Notes under the pieces: generated by a model
What the model was told of the DNA's origin: nothing
Databases searched by the model: none
The model's input: only the letters and a program-made list of their open reading frames with translations
Assembly (NCBI GenBank): GCA_903838355.1
Contig: CAILYC010000040.1
Span: 1 to 64,000 of the forward strand
Direction of reading: 5' to 3'
DNA from: an uncultured Burkholderiales bacterium
GTDB lineage: Bacteria; Pseudomonadota; Gammaproteobacteria; Burkholderiales; Burkholderiaceae_C
Length of the DNA: 64,000 nt
In this document: piece after piece, positions 10,558 through 21,197 of the stretch
Layout of the letters: each line of letters starts with the position of its first letter
How positions within the stretch are numbered: the first letter of the stretch is position 1
Program-made: the position numbers and the translations under genes

Positions 10558-13425
10558 TTATTTGGCGAGCACGTAGCCCTTGAGTTTTCCAAAGGCACCT
10601 TCAACCAAGGCCTTTTGCTGCTCTTGGTGCAAATGCGAATAGCCCGCGGCAGGAGAGGCCGAGGCGGCTCGACCGGAGTAAGCCAATTTCTGGCCCTCGA
10701 GCATGTTTTCATGGATATAGTGTTGCAAGAAAAACCAGGCCCCTTGGTTTTGCGGCTCGTCTTGGGTCCAAACGATCTCACTCAAGTTGGGGTATTTTTT
10801 AAGCTCCTGGGCAAAGGCCTTGTGCGGAAAGGGATAGAGCTGTTCAACGCGGACAATGGCCACATCCTCCAAGCCTTTTTCCTTGCGTTGCTTCACCAAG
10901 TCGTAGTAGACCTTGCCCGAGCACACCACCATGCGCTTGACGCGCTCGGCCTTGAGCTCATGGCTGTCTGGGATCACCGTTTGGAAACTGCCCTTGGTGA
11001 ATTCAGACAAGGGCGAGGTTGCATCCTTGTTTCTGAGCAAGGATTTGGGGGTGAAAATGATCAGGGGTTTGCGCAAATTTCTCACCATTTGGCGACGCAG
11101 CACGTGAAAGATTTGACTCGCCGTGGTGGGCTGCACAATTTGCATATTGGTGTCGGCTGCGAGCTGCATGAAGCGCTCAATGCGCGCTGAGCTGTGCTCA
11201 GGCCCTTGACCCTCATAGCCATGGGGCAGCATCAAGGTGATGCCGTTGACTCGACCCCACTTCACCTCACCCGACGCGATGAACTGGTCAATCACCACTT
11301 GCGCACCGTTGGCAAAGTCGCCAAACTGCGCCTCCCAAATCACCAAGGTGCTTGGATCGTTGGAGGCGTAGCCATACTCAAAACCAAGCACCGCCTCTTC
11401 CGACAAAATGGAATCGATCACGACAAAGGGCGCCTGGCCCTCGGAGACATTTTGCAGTGGCACATAAGTACCGGTGTCCCATTTTTCACGACTTTGGTCA
11501 TGGATCACTGCATGGCGGTGGGTGAAGGTGCCGCGTCCACAGTCCTCCCCGGACAAGCGCACCGGAAAACCATTCGCCACCAAAGAGGCCAAGGCCATGT
11601 GCTCGCCCATACCCCAATCAACTGGCATGTCGCCTCGCCCCATGGCCGAGCGGTCATCGTAGACTTTTTTGACCAATTGGTGCGGGGTCACGCTTGCTGG
11701 AATGGTGGTGATCTTCTCGGCCAAACGCTTCCACTCGTTCATGGAAAGCGACGTGTCGCCTGCATCGGTCCACTTCTTGCCCAGATAAGGCGCCCAGTCC
11801 ACCGTGAACTGGCTCTTGAAATTGGTGACAATGGGGTTGACGGTGTGCACGCCGGCATCCAAAGCGGCGCGATAGGCCTTGACCATCTCATCGCCCAAGC
11901 TCTCGCCCAAGCCCTGTGAGGCCAGTCGGTCCGAGTAGAGCTTGCGAGTTCCCGGGTGGGCGGCAATTTTCTTGTACATCAAGGGCTGGGTGAGGCTGGG
12001 GGTGTCTTGCTCGTTGTGGCCAAGTTTTCGAAAGCAAATGATGTCGACCACCACATCTTTGGAGAAGGTTTGCCTGAACTCAAGCGCCAATTGCGTGGCC
12101 AAGGCCACCGCCTCTGGGTCGTCCCCATTCACATGCAGCACGGGAGACTCAATCATCTTCACGACATCTGTGCAATAAAGCGTGGACCTGGAGTCGCGCG
12201 GATCAGACGTGGTAAAACCAATTTGGTTGTTGATCACAATGTGCAACGTGCCGCCGGTGTAATAGCCCCGGGTTTCGGCCAATGCAAGGGTTTCCATCAC
12301 CACCCCTTGGCCTGCAAAGGCGGCGTCGCCGTGCACCAACACTGGCAGCACTTGCTGACCCTTGGGGTCGTTGCGGCGGTCCATGCGCGCACGCACGGAC
12401 CCCTCCACCACCGGGTTCACAATCTCCAAGTGCGAGGGGTTGAAGGCAAGACTCAAGTGAACTGGGCCGCCCGAGGTGCTCACATCGGAACTAAAGCCTT
12501 GGTGGTATTTCACATCTCCACTGGGCAACTCTTCGGGCGCCGTGTGATCGAATTCGGCAAACAAATCCGCCGGCAATTTTCCCATGGAGTTGACAATGAC
12601 GTTCAAGCGTCCACGGTGGGCCATGCCAATCACCACTTCTTGCAGTCCCATGAGGCCCGCGCGATCAATCAACTCATCAATGCAGACGATAAAACTCTCC
12701 CCGCCCTCAAGGGAGAAGCGCTTTTGCCCAACATAACGGGTATGCAAAAACCGCTCAAGGCCTTCAGCGGCGGTGAGTTTTTCTAAAATGCGTTTCTTTT
12801 TGTCGACATCAAAATTGGGCTTGGAGCGGATGCCCTCCAACTTTTGTTGCCACCAGCGTTTGTGGTCCTGATTGGACATGTAGTTGAACTCAGCGCCAAT
12901 CGAGCCGCAATAGGTCTGTCTCAAGGCATTGAGCAACTCCCTGAGTGGCATGCGATCCCGCCCAAAAAACGTGTTGCTCGTGTCAAACACCGCTTCTTGG
13001 TCGGCATCGCTAAAGCCATAAAAGCTCGGACTGAGCTCGGGAATGTCGCGACGCTCTGCGCGCTTTAAGGGATCCAAATCGGCCCAACCCACCCCGACAT
13101 TGCGGTAAGCAGAAATGAGTTGCTGGACCGCGGTTCGTTTGCGCCCCATTTGCTCATCGGCCGAGGCCATCACCACCCGGGTGCCGCCTTGCTTGGCACG
13201 CGCGGCAAAGGCATTGATCACGGGCAAGTGGGGGACGTCCTTGGACTGGGTGCCGTCATGTGCGGGGACGTGCTGCAAGGCGTCAAAGTACTCCCGCCAT
13301 GTCTCGGGCACACTGCCCGGATTGGAGAGGTAGTTTTCGTAGAGCTCTTCGACATACGGGGCGTTGCCCCCAAAGAGATAAGTGTTGCCCGCATAGGCTT
13401 GGTATAGAGACGATGAACCGCTCAT
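10558..13425 (-). CDS. sucA: 2-oxoglutarate dehydrogenase E1 component
   Basis: 955 aa, MSGSSSLYQAYAGNTYLFGGNAPYVEELYENYLSNPGSVPETWREYF...GMAHRGRLNVIVN...GDAAFAGQGVV. Confidence 0.97.
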   Translation of the reverse strand: MSGSSSLYQAYAGNTYLFGGNAPYVEELYENYLSNPGSVPETWREYFDALQHVPAHDGTQSKDVPHLPVINAFAARAKQGGTRVVMASADEQMGRKRTAVQQLISAYRNVGVGWADLDPLKRAERRDIPELSPSFYGFSDADQEAVFDTSNTFFGRDRMPLRELLNALRQTYCGSIGAEFNYMSNQDHKRWWQQKLEGIRSKPNFDVDKKKRILEKLTAAEGLERFLHTRYVGQKRFSLEGGESFIVCIDELIDRAGLMGLQEVVIGMAHRGRLNVIVNSMGKLPADLFAEFDHTAPEELPSGDVKYHQGFSSDVSTSGGPVHLSLAFNPSHLEIVNPVVEGSVRARMDRRNDPKGQQVLPVLVHGDAAFAGQGVVMETLALAETRGYYTGGTLHIVINNQIGFTTSDPRDSRSTLYCTDVVKMIESPVLHVNGDDPEAVALATQLALEFRQTFSKDVVVDIICFRKLGHNEQDTPSLTQPLMYKKIAAHPGTRKLYSDRLASQGLGESLGDEMVKAYRAALDAGVHTVNPIVTNFKSQFTVDWAPYLGKKWTDAGDTSLSMNEWKRLAEKITTIPASVTPHQLVKKVYDDRSAMGRGDMPVDWGMGEHMALASLVANGFPVRLSGEDCGRGTFTHRHAVIHDQSREKWDTGTYVPLQNVSEGQAPFVVIDSILSEEAVLGFEYGYASNDPSTLVIWEAQFGDFANGAQVVIDQFIASGEVKWGRVNGITLMLPHGYEGQGPEHSSARIERFMQLAADTNMQIVQPTTASQIFHVLRRQMVRNLRKPLIIFTPKSLLRNKDATSPLSEFTKGSFQTVIPDSHELKAERVKRMVVCSGKVYYDLVKQRKEKGLEDVAIVRVEQLYPFPHKAFAQELKKYPNLSEIVWTQDEPQNQGAWFFLQHYIHENMLEGQKLAYSGRAASASPAAGYSHLHQEQQKALVEGAFGKLKGYVLAK

Positions 13426-13616
13426 GGCACGCTGACCTCCGATTCCCTTGGGGAAACATTAGTTGGTTGTAGAAAAAACCTCTGCGACACGGCTGCACCG
13501 GTTAGCAGATGCGAAATGGTCCAAATGGGACACAATCGTGGTGTATTGTGCCACCAAAAGCCAAAAATCGATCAAAATAGGGACATATCCCTTCATTACT
13601 GCCATCATCCCCGACA

Positions 13617-14194
13617 TGAATTACAAATCCGTGACTTCAAGACTCCTTGTCTGTGTGGCGTTGACCACCTTGACCGCTCTCACCGCTTGCTCCCTCATCC
13701 AAGGACCCAAAGGCGCAGAACAAACCACCCCGGACAACACACCCAAGATCCCCGCTGCGCCACCCAGGGCGAGCTTGGACTATATCGAGACCCAGGGATT
13801 TGACAAAAACCTTGCTGCCGCCTTGGCCTCGGACTTGCCCAGCGTACAAGTTCGCTTTGTCTACGAGGTCAAAGCCAGTGATCTACCCGAAAAGCTTGAA
13901 TTCATCCTCTCGAGCATCAAGCGCACTGGCGGCAGGGTCGACATGGAGGTGCCAAACGCCCAGGACAGCAACACACCGTCTTGGAGTTTCACCTCAGCCA
14001 TGGACCGCGTTTACACCCGGCTTGAGCGCTTTTTCAACAACATGACCAGAGCATCCACAGGCCTGATCGAGCGGGCTTGGAAAAAGCCCTTTGAGTCCAT
14101 CGATTCTCGCAACGCCAGAGTGGTGTTTGGCACCAATAAAAAGGGCGAAGTGATCATCACGGGCGTGAATTTCACGCTGCGCGCCAAGCCCTGA
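13617..14194 (+). CDS. Putative lipoprotein of unknown function
   Basis: MNYKSVTSRLLVCVALTTLTALTACSLIQGP: signal peptide with LTAC lipobox. Divergent from sucA. Confidence 0.7.
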
Positions 14195-14225
14195 GGCGAG
14201 TCAGCCCGAACTGCACCATGGGCAC

Positions 14226-14477
14226 TTGCTCTCCAACAAGCCTCAAAGCGTTGCAGCCTTGAGTGTGAGCCCACAGTCCTTGGAGCAGTTGGTGAGCCAG
14301 GAGATGCCCTACGGCAAGTACAAGGGCCGATTGCTTTGCGACTTGCCCTCGCACTATTTGAGTTGGTTTGCTCGGGAGGGATTTCCCAAAAATTCTTTGG
14401 GTGAGCTCTTGAGACTCATGCATGAGATCGATCACAATGATTTGAGGGGACTTCTCACACCTCTCGGAAAGCGATGA
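14226..14477 (+). CDS. DUF3820-like small protein
   Basis: MPYGKYKGRLLCDLPSHYLSWFAREGFPKNSLGELLRLMHEID matches my memory of the DUF3820 pattern (F/YGKYKG..I.DLP..YL.WF). Confidence 0.75.
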   Translation: MLSNKPQSVAALSVSPQSLEQLVSQEMPYGKYKGRLLCDLPSHYLSWFAREGFPKNSLGELLRLMHEIDHNDLRGLLTPLGKR

Positions 14478-15397
14478 GATTGGAACAAACGGCGCCCCAC
14501 AAAACCATCAACGGCGTGGACCTATTGCTGATTTTGCTCGTGACCTTCACCTGGGGCATCAATTACCCCATCATGAAGTTTGTGATCAGTCACTATCCAC
14601 CCGCGAGCTTTAGGACGTTTTCTTTTTTGCTTGGCTGTCTTTCTTTGGGCTTGTACGCCAAAGTCACAGGGCAAACCTTGCGCATTCCCAAACCTGAGCG
14701 AGCCTTGCTCTTTCGATTGGCCCTGCCCAACATGGTGCTTTGGCACCTGGGGTTGATTTATGGCATCGCGCTGCTGCACTCCGGAAGAGCCGCCATCGTG
14801 GGCTACACCATGCCGGTATGGGCTTACCTGTTCAGCTTGTTTTTTTTCAAGGCCGAATTCAATTATCGCATCGCCATGGGGGTGGTTTGCTCGCTTGGCG
14901 CGACGCTTTTATTGGCACAAGAAGAGTTTTCTCATTTCGCCGGCCAACCCTTGGGGCTGCTCTTTACCCTCTTGGCGGCCCTCTCTTGGGGCCTGGGAAC
15001 AGCCATGACCCGGCACGCCAAGTTTTCTTTTTCCGTGCTCGCCATGACCTTTTGGATGCTTTTCCTCGCCTTTGTGGTCTTTGCGGTGTTGGCGCTGATG
15101 TTCGAGTACCCGTCTTGGCGCTGGCCCAATGAACTGGAGTGGCTGGGCACCGCTTACAGTGGGGTGGTCACCTTTGCCATCAGCTATTTGGCCTGGTTCA
15201 AGGTCGCCAGAAAATTAAGCCCCGTGGCCTCGGGACTGTCGATCATGCTGGTGCCAATTTTGGGCTTGACGAGCGGTTGGTTGATTTTGGGCGAACAAAT
15301 TGCTTGGAGCGACATTGCCGCGCTGGTCTTGATTTTGGCGGCCATGGCCTTGGTCTTGTGGCCCACTTCAAAACCCAAAATCCAAGCCCAAGCCTAG
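14474..15397 (+). CDS. DMT superfamily (EamA-type) transporter
   Basis: About 10 hydrophobic segments; LLLILLVTFTWGINYPIMKFVISHYPPASFRTFSFLLG. Confidence 0.88.
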   Translation: MRLEQTAPHKTINGVDLLLILLVTFTWGINYPIMKFVISHYPPASFRTFSFLLGCLSLGLYAKVTGQTLRIPKPERALLFRLALPNMVLWHLGLIYGIALLHSGRAAIVGYTMPVWAYLFSLFFFKAEFNYRIAMGVVCSLGATLLLAQEEFSHFAGQPLGLLFTLLAALSWGLGTAMTRHAKFSFSVLAMTFWMLFLAFVVFAVLALMFEYPSWRWPNELEWLGTAYSGVVTFAISYLAWFKVARKLSPVASGLSIMLVPILGLTSGWLILGEQIAWSDIAALVLILAAMALVLWPTSKPKIQAQA

Positions 15398-15433
15398 GCC
15401 CGTGAATTGAGCACAAAAAAATCAAAAAAAGGC

Positions 15434-16660
15434 TCAAAGGAGCATTCCACCTTGAGGGGGTAGCCCCAAGGCACTTTGGCCGTAGGCGCTGGCATGGACA
15501 TCCCAGGTCAGTCCAATGTGAGAAGAGGCGGCATGGATGTCTCTGAATTGGCGCTGCAAGGGCAAATGGGTCGACAAACTGCCCGCTCCCGCGGCTGGCA
15601 TCAGCGTGTCAATGCAGCGCACCGCCAATTGCGCAGAAAAAGCAACATTTCTCTTCCACCTGAGCTTCGTTTCAATGGATGGATACTCCCCCAATCGAAC
15701 GCCCTCCTCCAAATCAAGCCAATCTTTTCGCATGACGGATTCAGCGAACTCAACGCAAGCTGCCGCCTCGGCAATGCGCGACTGCACCGCGCTCAACTCC
15801 GCCACCTTGATTGCGGTGTAAGTGCCCACGCGCTGGCGCAAAGACTGGGTGAATTGTTCAACCGCTGCTTTGGCTGTCCCCAAGGGCACGATGCCGAGCA
15901 CATAGGCAAAAGCCGCAAAAGCTGGCATGCGAAACATCGGATTTTCATAAAGCTTGGCCCCGGGCAGGTTCTGGCCAGAGGCAATTGTTTCGGCAGAAAT
16001 GCTGCGGTGATGGGGCACAAAACACCCCTTGACCTCGACATCGTGGCTGCCAGTTGCACTCAGACCATAGGAGCTCCAGTTGCCCAAGTTTTGATAGTCA
16101 CTTTGGGGGATCAAGAAAAAACGCCGCTCTGGTGCACCACCCGTGAACTCGGTCATGGCGCCCACCAGCATCCAGGTGCTGGCATCCACGCCGCTGCCAA
16201 AGGGCCAGCGGCCCGTGAGATGAAATCCACCCTCAACGGGCGTTGCACGACCACACGGAAAGGCCAAACTCGTGGCGGCCATATTTTTCGGGTTCTCACC
16301 CCAAATGTCTTCTTGCGCTTGCCGTTCAAACTGACCGATGTTCCATGAGTGCGAGGCCAAATTGGAATACACCCAAGCGGTCGATGAGCAGCCTTTGCAC
16401 AACTCGAGCACCACGTCCATCAACACCCCCAATCCAAGCTCGGAGCCACCATACCGCCTCGGCTGCATGAGTTGCATGAGGCCGCTTGCTTGCAGCTCAT
16501 CAATCGTTTCGTGAGGAATGCGCCGCAACTGCTCGGCTTCAAGCGCACGACTTGCCAACACCGGCGCCATGTCTTTGGCGCGGGCGACAGCCGACTCCGG
16601 CGTCAATGCTTTGTTGCTGGGCGTTGTCGGCACAGCATTATGAATGACAGTTAACCCCAT
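15434..16660 (-). CDS. Acyl-CoA dehydrogenase-fold / group D flavin-dependent monooxygenase (HsaA/HpaB-C2-like)
   Basis: IPHETIDELQASGLMQLMQPRRYGGSEL...GCSSTAWVYSNLASHSWNIGQF...GFHLTGRWPFGSGVD. Longer start at 16687 is possible. Confidence 0.8.
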   Translation of the reverse strand: MGLTVIHNAVPTTPSNKALTPESAVARAKDMAPVLASRALEAEQLRRIPHETIDELQASGLMQLMQPRRYGGSELGLGVLMDVVLELCKGCSSTAWVYSNLASHSWNIGQFERQAQEDIWGENPKNMAATSLAFPCGRATPVEGGFHLTGRWPFGSGVDASTWMLVGAMTEFTGGAPERRFFLIPQSDYQNLGNWSSYGLSATGSHDVEVKGCFVPHHRSISAETIASGQNLPGAKLYENPMFRMPAFAAFAYVLGIVPLGTAKAAVEQFTQSLRQRVGTYTAIKVAELSAVQSRIAEAAACVEFAESVMRKDWLDLEEGVRLGEYPSIETKLRWKRNVAFSAQLAVRCIDTLMPAAGAGSLSTHLPLQRQFRDIHAASSHIGLTWDVHASAYGQSALGLPPQGGMLL

Positions 16661-16702
16661 GGTGGCTCTCCTTGTATGCGTTGACACCGAACACGTGTTT
16701 TT

Positions 16703-19093
16703 TTATATCGACACCCGCCCCAGCGCCTTGAGGATTCTCTCAGGGGTATGGGGCTGCACTTGAACATTCGCACCCAAGACGCCAATGGCATCGTTGATGG
16801 CGTTCATGATTGCACCGGGCGCACCCGCGGTACCGGCTTCCCCCACTCCCTTGGCCCCCAACTCCGAGCCCCGCGTGGGTGTTTGAACATGTTCAATCAA
16901 GATATCGGGCATCTCAAAGGACATCGGCACCAAATAATCGGCCATGGAGCCATTGAGCAGTTGCCCGTCTGGGCTGTAGAGACACTCTTCAAAAAGCGCA
17001 CCGCCAATGCCTTGCACAATGCCGCCTTTGATTTGCTCGTCCACGAGCATGGGGTTGATGATCGTGCCGCAGTCCTCCACGCACCAGTGCTGGAGCAGCG
17101 TCACAAAGCCGGTCTCAATGTCGACCTCGACGAGAGACGCTTGGATGCCATTGGTAAACGTGAAGCCGTATTCTCTGGGAGTGTAATGCCGGGTGACGGT
17201 CAACTCGGATTGGTAATCTTTGGGCAAGGTGTCGGGCCTGAAGTAGGCCACGCGACCGACTTCACTCAGTGGCAGCAGACTTGTGCCACTCAACTTGTCA
17301 ATCAATTCATCGCCTTGAATATCCAAGAGCACTTTATCTTTGCCAAGAATCAAAGCGGCCACCTCCAAGATATTGGACTTGAGCAGCTTGCCCGCTTGAA
17401 GCACGGCCTCACCCCCAATGCCTGCTCCTCGGGAGGCCCAGGTGCCTCCACCATAGGGCGTCACCGCCGTGTCGCCGGTGATCACCCGAACCTTGTGCAA
17501 AGACACCCCAACAACACTGGCGGCAATCTGGGCAAAAATCGCTTCCGTGCCCTGTCCTTGTTCGGTGACACTCACCAAGACATTGAGCATACCAGACGAA
17601 TCGAGGCGAAGGGTCGCCCCATCTTGCGCAGAAATTCGAGCCCCACCCACGCCATAAAAAGCTGGCGACGGATTGGTGACTTCAATCATGGCCGCCAATC
17701 CAATGCCACGGTAAATGCCTTGGGCTCGGCTCGCACTTTGCTCTTGGCGCAAGCGCGGATAATCCATGAGCTTTAACAATTTGTCCAAGCATTGCTGATG
17801 GGACAACTTCTCAAACTTCAGACCCGAGGGAAAAGAATAAGGGTATTGGTCATCGGCAATCAAATTGCGACGGCGAAATTCAGCCGGGTCCATGCCAATC
17901 TCTCGGGCGGCCACATCCACAATGGCCTCAGTCACCGCCACCGCAATGGGGTGTCCCACCGCACGGTACTGGCAAGTCAAATTCTTGTTGGTAAAGACCA
18001 CATCCAAATGCGCTTTGTAATGGCGATGTCGGTAAGGACCGCCCGTGAGGTTCACCACTTGGTTGCCCTCAATGCCACTGGTTCTGGGGTAAACCGAAAA
18101 AGGTCCAATGCCCGTCAAATCTCGAAGCTCAAAGCCAATAATGTCCCCGGCTTTGGAGCAGGCCAACTTGATGTTGATCTTGTGCTCACGCGCATGGATA
18201 TCGGTCAAGAACGATTCAATTCGATCGGCGACAAATTTAACGGGCCGTTTGAGCATCACCGAAATCGCGGCAGTGGCCATTTCATCGGCATAGACATGCA
18301 CTTTGATGCCAAATGATCCACCCACATCTGGGCAAATTACGCGTATATTGGATTCAGGGATGTTCAAATGACGCGAGAAAATATCTTGCATCATGTGCGG
18401 CGCTTGCGTGGATTGGTACACCGTCATGGTGTGCTCCGCCGGGTTGTAGTTGGCCAAGATGCTTCTTGGCTCATTGGTGACACCGGTGTGTCGAGAGAAC
18501 TCATAGACCCGCTCCACCACCACGTCAGCTGCGTCAAAGGCGGCCCTAAAGCCTTCGGTCTCGAGATCTCGGGTGAAACACAAATTATCCCCAAGCTCGG
18601 GGTGGATCACCACGTCGCCCTGCAGGGCCTGCTCCATATCGCTCACCACGGGGAGAGTCTCCCACTGAACCTGAATGTGATCCAAGGCGTCCTCGGCTTG
18701 GCGACGGCTCAAGGCCACCACGGCCGCCACCGCCTCTCCTTGCCAGCAGGCTTTGACGGGTGCAATGGCAAACTGCTCGACTGAACGGATGCCTTTCAAG
18801 TGACTCAGCACGCCCACCCAGGGACTGCAAAACTCGGCCACCTCGGCCCCACTGAAGACCGCGATCACACCGGGCTGCTGACGAGCACGCGTCAAATCCA
18901 AGTCTTTGATCAAGGCATGCGCATGCGGACTTCGATAAAAAACCACATGGGCCAAGCGTGGCAAGCGTATGTCGTCAAGGTACTGACCGCGTCCTTCCAA
19001 GAGCTTTTTGGCTCCGAGTCTGGGCTCGCTCGCCCCAATATAGCCCTGCGCAGACTCGAGCAACGCCTGGGGTGTGTCTTGGGGTGCGTTCAT
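16703..19093 (-). CDS. Xanthine dehydrogenase/CO dehydrogenase family molybdopterin-binding large subunit
   Basis: GRGQYLDDIRLPRLAHVVFYRSPHAHA...DVGGSFGIKVHVYADE...WASRGAGIGGEAV...GAKGVGEAGTAGAPGAIMNAINDA. Confidence 0.92.
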   Translation of the reverse strand: MNAPQDTPQALLESAQGYIGASEPRLGAKKLLEGRGQYLDDIRLPRLAHVVFYRSPHAHALIKDLDLTRARQQPGVIAVFSGAEVAEFCSPWVGVLSHLKGIRSVEQFAIAPVKACWQGEAVAAVVALSRRQAEDALDHIQVQWETLPVVSDMEQALQGDVVIHPELGDNLCFTRDLETEGFRAAFDAADVVVERVYEFSRHTGVTNEPRSILANYNPAEHTMTVYQSTQAPHMMQDIFSRHLNIPESNIRVICPDVGGSFGIKVHVYADEMATAAISVMLKRPVKFVADRIESFLTDIHAREHKINIKLACSKAGDIIGFELRDLTGIGPFSVYPRTSGIEGNQVVNLTGGPYRHRHYKAHLDVVFTNKNLTCQYRAVGHPIAVAVTEAIVDVAAREIGMDPAEFRRRNLIADDQYPYSFPSGLKFEKLSHQQCLDKLLKLMDYPRLRQEQSASRAQGIYRGIGLAAMIEVTNPSPAFYGVGGARISAQDGATLRLDSSGMLNVLVSVTEQGQGTEAIFAQIAASVVGVSLHKVRVITGDTAVTPYGGGTWASRGAGIGGEAVLQAGKLLKSNILEVAALILGKDKVLLDIQGDELIDKLSGTSLLPLSEVGRVAYFRPDTLPKDYQSELTVTRHYTPREYGFTFTNGIQASLVEVDIETGFVTLLQHWCVEDCGTIINPMLVDEQIKGGIVQGIGGALFEECLYSPDGQLLNGSMADYLVPMSFEMPDILIEHVQTPTRGSELGAKGVGEAGTAGAPGAIMNAINDAIGVLGANVQVQPHTPERILKALGRVSI

Positions 19094-19596
19094 GATGGGT
19101 CCACCGGGTTGGGGGCATGCAAAGCGTTTTGGATCAACACCTCTTCAATGGCATCCACAATGGACTGGTAGCCCGTGCAGCGACAGTAGTTGCCAGAGAT
19201 CAGCTCTCGGATATCGGTTCTGGTGGCCTTGGGGTAGTCTTGCACAATGCTGTAGGCGCTCAAGAGCATGCCTGAAGAGCAAAATCCACATTGAAAGGCA
19301 TTGTGCGCCAAAAAGGCTTTTTGCAATTGTTGAAATTCGGCGCGCTCACTCAGACCCTCAATGGTTTGGACAGTCTTGCCATTGGCCGAAACGGCCAAGC
19401 TCAAACACCCCCGCACCAACACGCCATCGACCAAGACCTGGCAGGCGCCGCAAACCCCGTGCTCGCAGCCCAAGTGAGAACCGGTGAGCCCCAAATCTTC
19501 GCGCAGGAAATCCACCAAGTGCTGGCGCACGGGAATGGGTTTGTTCACGGCCTCACCGTTCACCCAAAAGTGCACCGGCATCATGTGCTCACTCAT
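19090..19596 (-). CDS. (2Fe-2S)-binding small subunit of Mo-hydroxylase
   Basis: GSHLGCEHGVCGACQVLVDGVLVRGCLSLA and CGFCSSGMLLSAY...ISGNYCRCTGYQSIVDAI. Start at MSEHMMPVHF. Confidence 0.93.
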   Translation of the reverse strand: MSEHMMPVHFWVNGEAVNKPIPVRQHLVDFLREDLGLTGSHLGCEHGVCGACQVLVDGVLVRGCLSLAVSANGKTVQTIEGLSERAEFQQLQKAFLAHNAFQCGFCSSGMLLSAYSIVQDYPKATRTDIRELISGNYCRCTGYQSIVDAIEEVLIQNALHAPNPVDPS

Positions 19597-20456
19597 GCCA
19601 CACCTTCCCCGATGGCGCCCAAGGCGCGAGACAACAGCACCCCAGCCCAATGCGCTTTGGTGGTCGACTGGGCTTGTAAATCCGCCTTTGGGATCAACTC
19701 CGAGCGCAGTACCGCCAAGCACGCTGGCAGGGCCAACTCCCGCAGAACTTGGCCTTGAAGGTGCTGCATGGTCTTGAGCGCCAACACGGGCTGGTCACCG
19801 ACTGCCAAAAAGGCAAGTCGAGCCCCATCGATGCGCCCTTGCTTGACTCGCAAGGCCATGGCCATTCCGACCAGTGCGTAGTCTCCCCGCCTTCTGGCGA
19901 GCTCCCTGAACACTTGAACCTCGTTGGCTTGAACCGAGGCAAACTCAATGGCCGTGATCAATTCACCCGCACGCAAATCGGTTTGATAAAGGCCTTGAAA
20001 AAAGTTTTGTGCGGACACACGTCGCTCACCGTGAAGACCTTGGAGGACCAAAGTGGCATTCAAACACAAAGCCACCGCGGGGTACTCTGCCGCCGGGTCG
20101 GCCAATGCGAGACTGCCCCCAATCGTGCCGACATTGCGAATGGCCAAATGCGCCACATGGCTCGCACTTTGAAATAGGAGTGGCACATGAGTGCTCACCA
20201 ACGCAGAGCTTAGCAACTGAGCGTGGGTCACGAGTGCGCCGATGCGAAGACTCGGCCCCTGGAGCGCAATGGTGCGCAATTCGCTCAAACCGGTGATATC
20301 GACGAGCAGTTTGGGCCAAGACATTCGCAAATTCATCATGGCGAGCAAGGATTGTCCTCCGGCCAGAATTTGAACCTCCCCCTCGTGCTCGGCCAAGAGA
20401 CTCAAGGCTTGGGCCAATCGAGTCGGTTTGACGTAATCAAAGTCTGGGGATTTCAT
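19593..20456 (-). CDS. FAD-binding medium subunit of Mo-hydroxylase
   Basis: LAGGQSLLAMMNLRMSWPKLLVDITGL and AIRNVGTIGGSLALADPAAEYPAV. Confidence 0.93.
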   Translation of the reverse strand: MKSPDFDYVKPTRLAQALSLLAEHEGEVQILAGGQSLLAMMNLRMSWPKLLVDITGLSELRTIALQGPSLRIGALVTHAQLLSSALVSTHVPLLFQSASHVAHLAIRNVGTIGGSLALADPAAEYPAVALCLNATLVLQGLHGERRVSAQNFFQGLYQTDLRAGELITAIEFASVQANEVQVFRELARRRGDYALVGMAMALRVKQGRIDGARLAFLAVGDQPVLALKTMQHLQGQVLRELALPACLAVLRSELIPKADLQAQSTTKAHWAGVLLSRALGAIGEGVA

Positions 20457-20462
20457 GGCGGA

Positions 20463-21197
20463 CTAGACCTTGATGCCCAAATAAAAACTCTTGACCAAAT
20501 CGTTGCCGATGAGGGTTTGAACATCGCCTTTAAAGACAATTTCCCCGTTGACAATGATGTGGCCGTAGTCGGCGATTCGCATCGCTTGGTGAAAACTTTG
20601 CTCGGCCATCAAAACCGTGAGTTGGTATTGGGCTTTGAGTTCTTGAATTTTGCTGATGGTGGTCGACACCAGCAAAGGAGACAAGCCCACCGAAGGCTCA
20701 TCGATCAAAAGCAATTTGGGCGAAGCCATGAGAGCGCGGGCAATGGCCAGCATTTGCTGCTGACCACCCGACATGGAGCCCGCCAATTGCCCATGGCGCT
20801 CAGCCAGCAGTGGAAAGGCCTCGTAACAAAATTCCAAGTTGCGCTTTATTTCAGCTCTCGCGGCCAGGCGAAAAGCACCGAGCATCAAGTTTTCAAAAAC
20901 GGTTAATTTGGGGAACAGTCGCCGCCCCTCAGGCACCAAGCTCACCCCAAGATTGACGATGTCCTCGGTGGTCATTTGCGTCAACTCGTGCTGTTGACCG
21001 TCAATGTCGAGTTCAATCGAGCCGGCGCTGGGCTTGACCATGCCCATCACACACTTCATGAGTGTGCTTTTGCCGTTGCCATTGGTCCCGAGCAAGGCCA
21101 CGGTTTGGCCTTGATCGATCTCCATCGACACACCGTGCAAAGCGCGAACGGCGCCGTATCCCGCGTCAACGCCTTTGATGCTGAGTTTAATCCCCAA
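20463..21197 (-). CDS. Branched-chain-type ABC transporter ATP-binding protein (LivF-like)
   Basis: ALLGTNGNGKSTLMKCVMG Walker A, SGGQQQMLAIARALM signature. Confidence 0.92.
   Translation of the reverse strand: MGIKLSIKGVDAGYGAVRALHGVSMEIDQGQTVALLGTNGNGKSTLMKCVMGMVKPSAGSIELDIDGQQHELTQMTTEDIVNLGVSLVPEGRRLFPKLTVFENLMLGAFRLAARAEIKRNLEFCYEAFPLLAERHGQLAGSMSGGQQQMLAIARALMASPKLLLIDEPSVGLSPLLVSTTISKIQELKAQYQLTVLMAEQSFHQAMRIADYGHIIVNGEIVFKGDVQTLIGNDLVKSFYLGIKV

Noticed and set aside
15397-15433. Possible terminator ttgagc...gctcaa with A-rich loop between convergent genes
   Set aside because: Stem only about 6 bp with a long A-rich loop; too weak to call.
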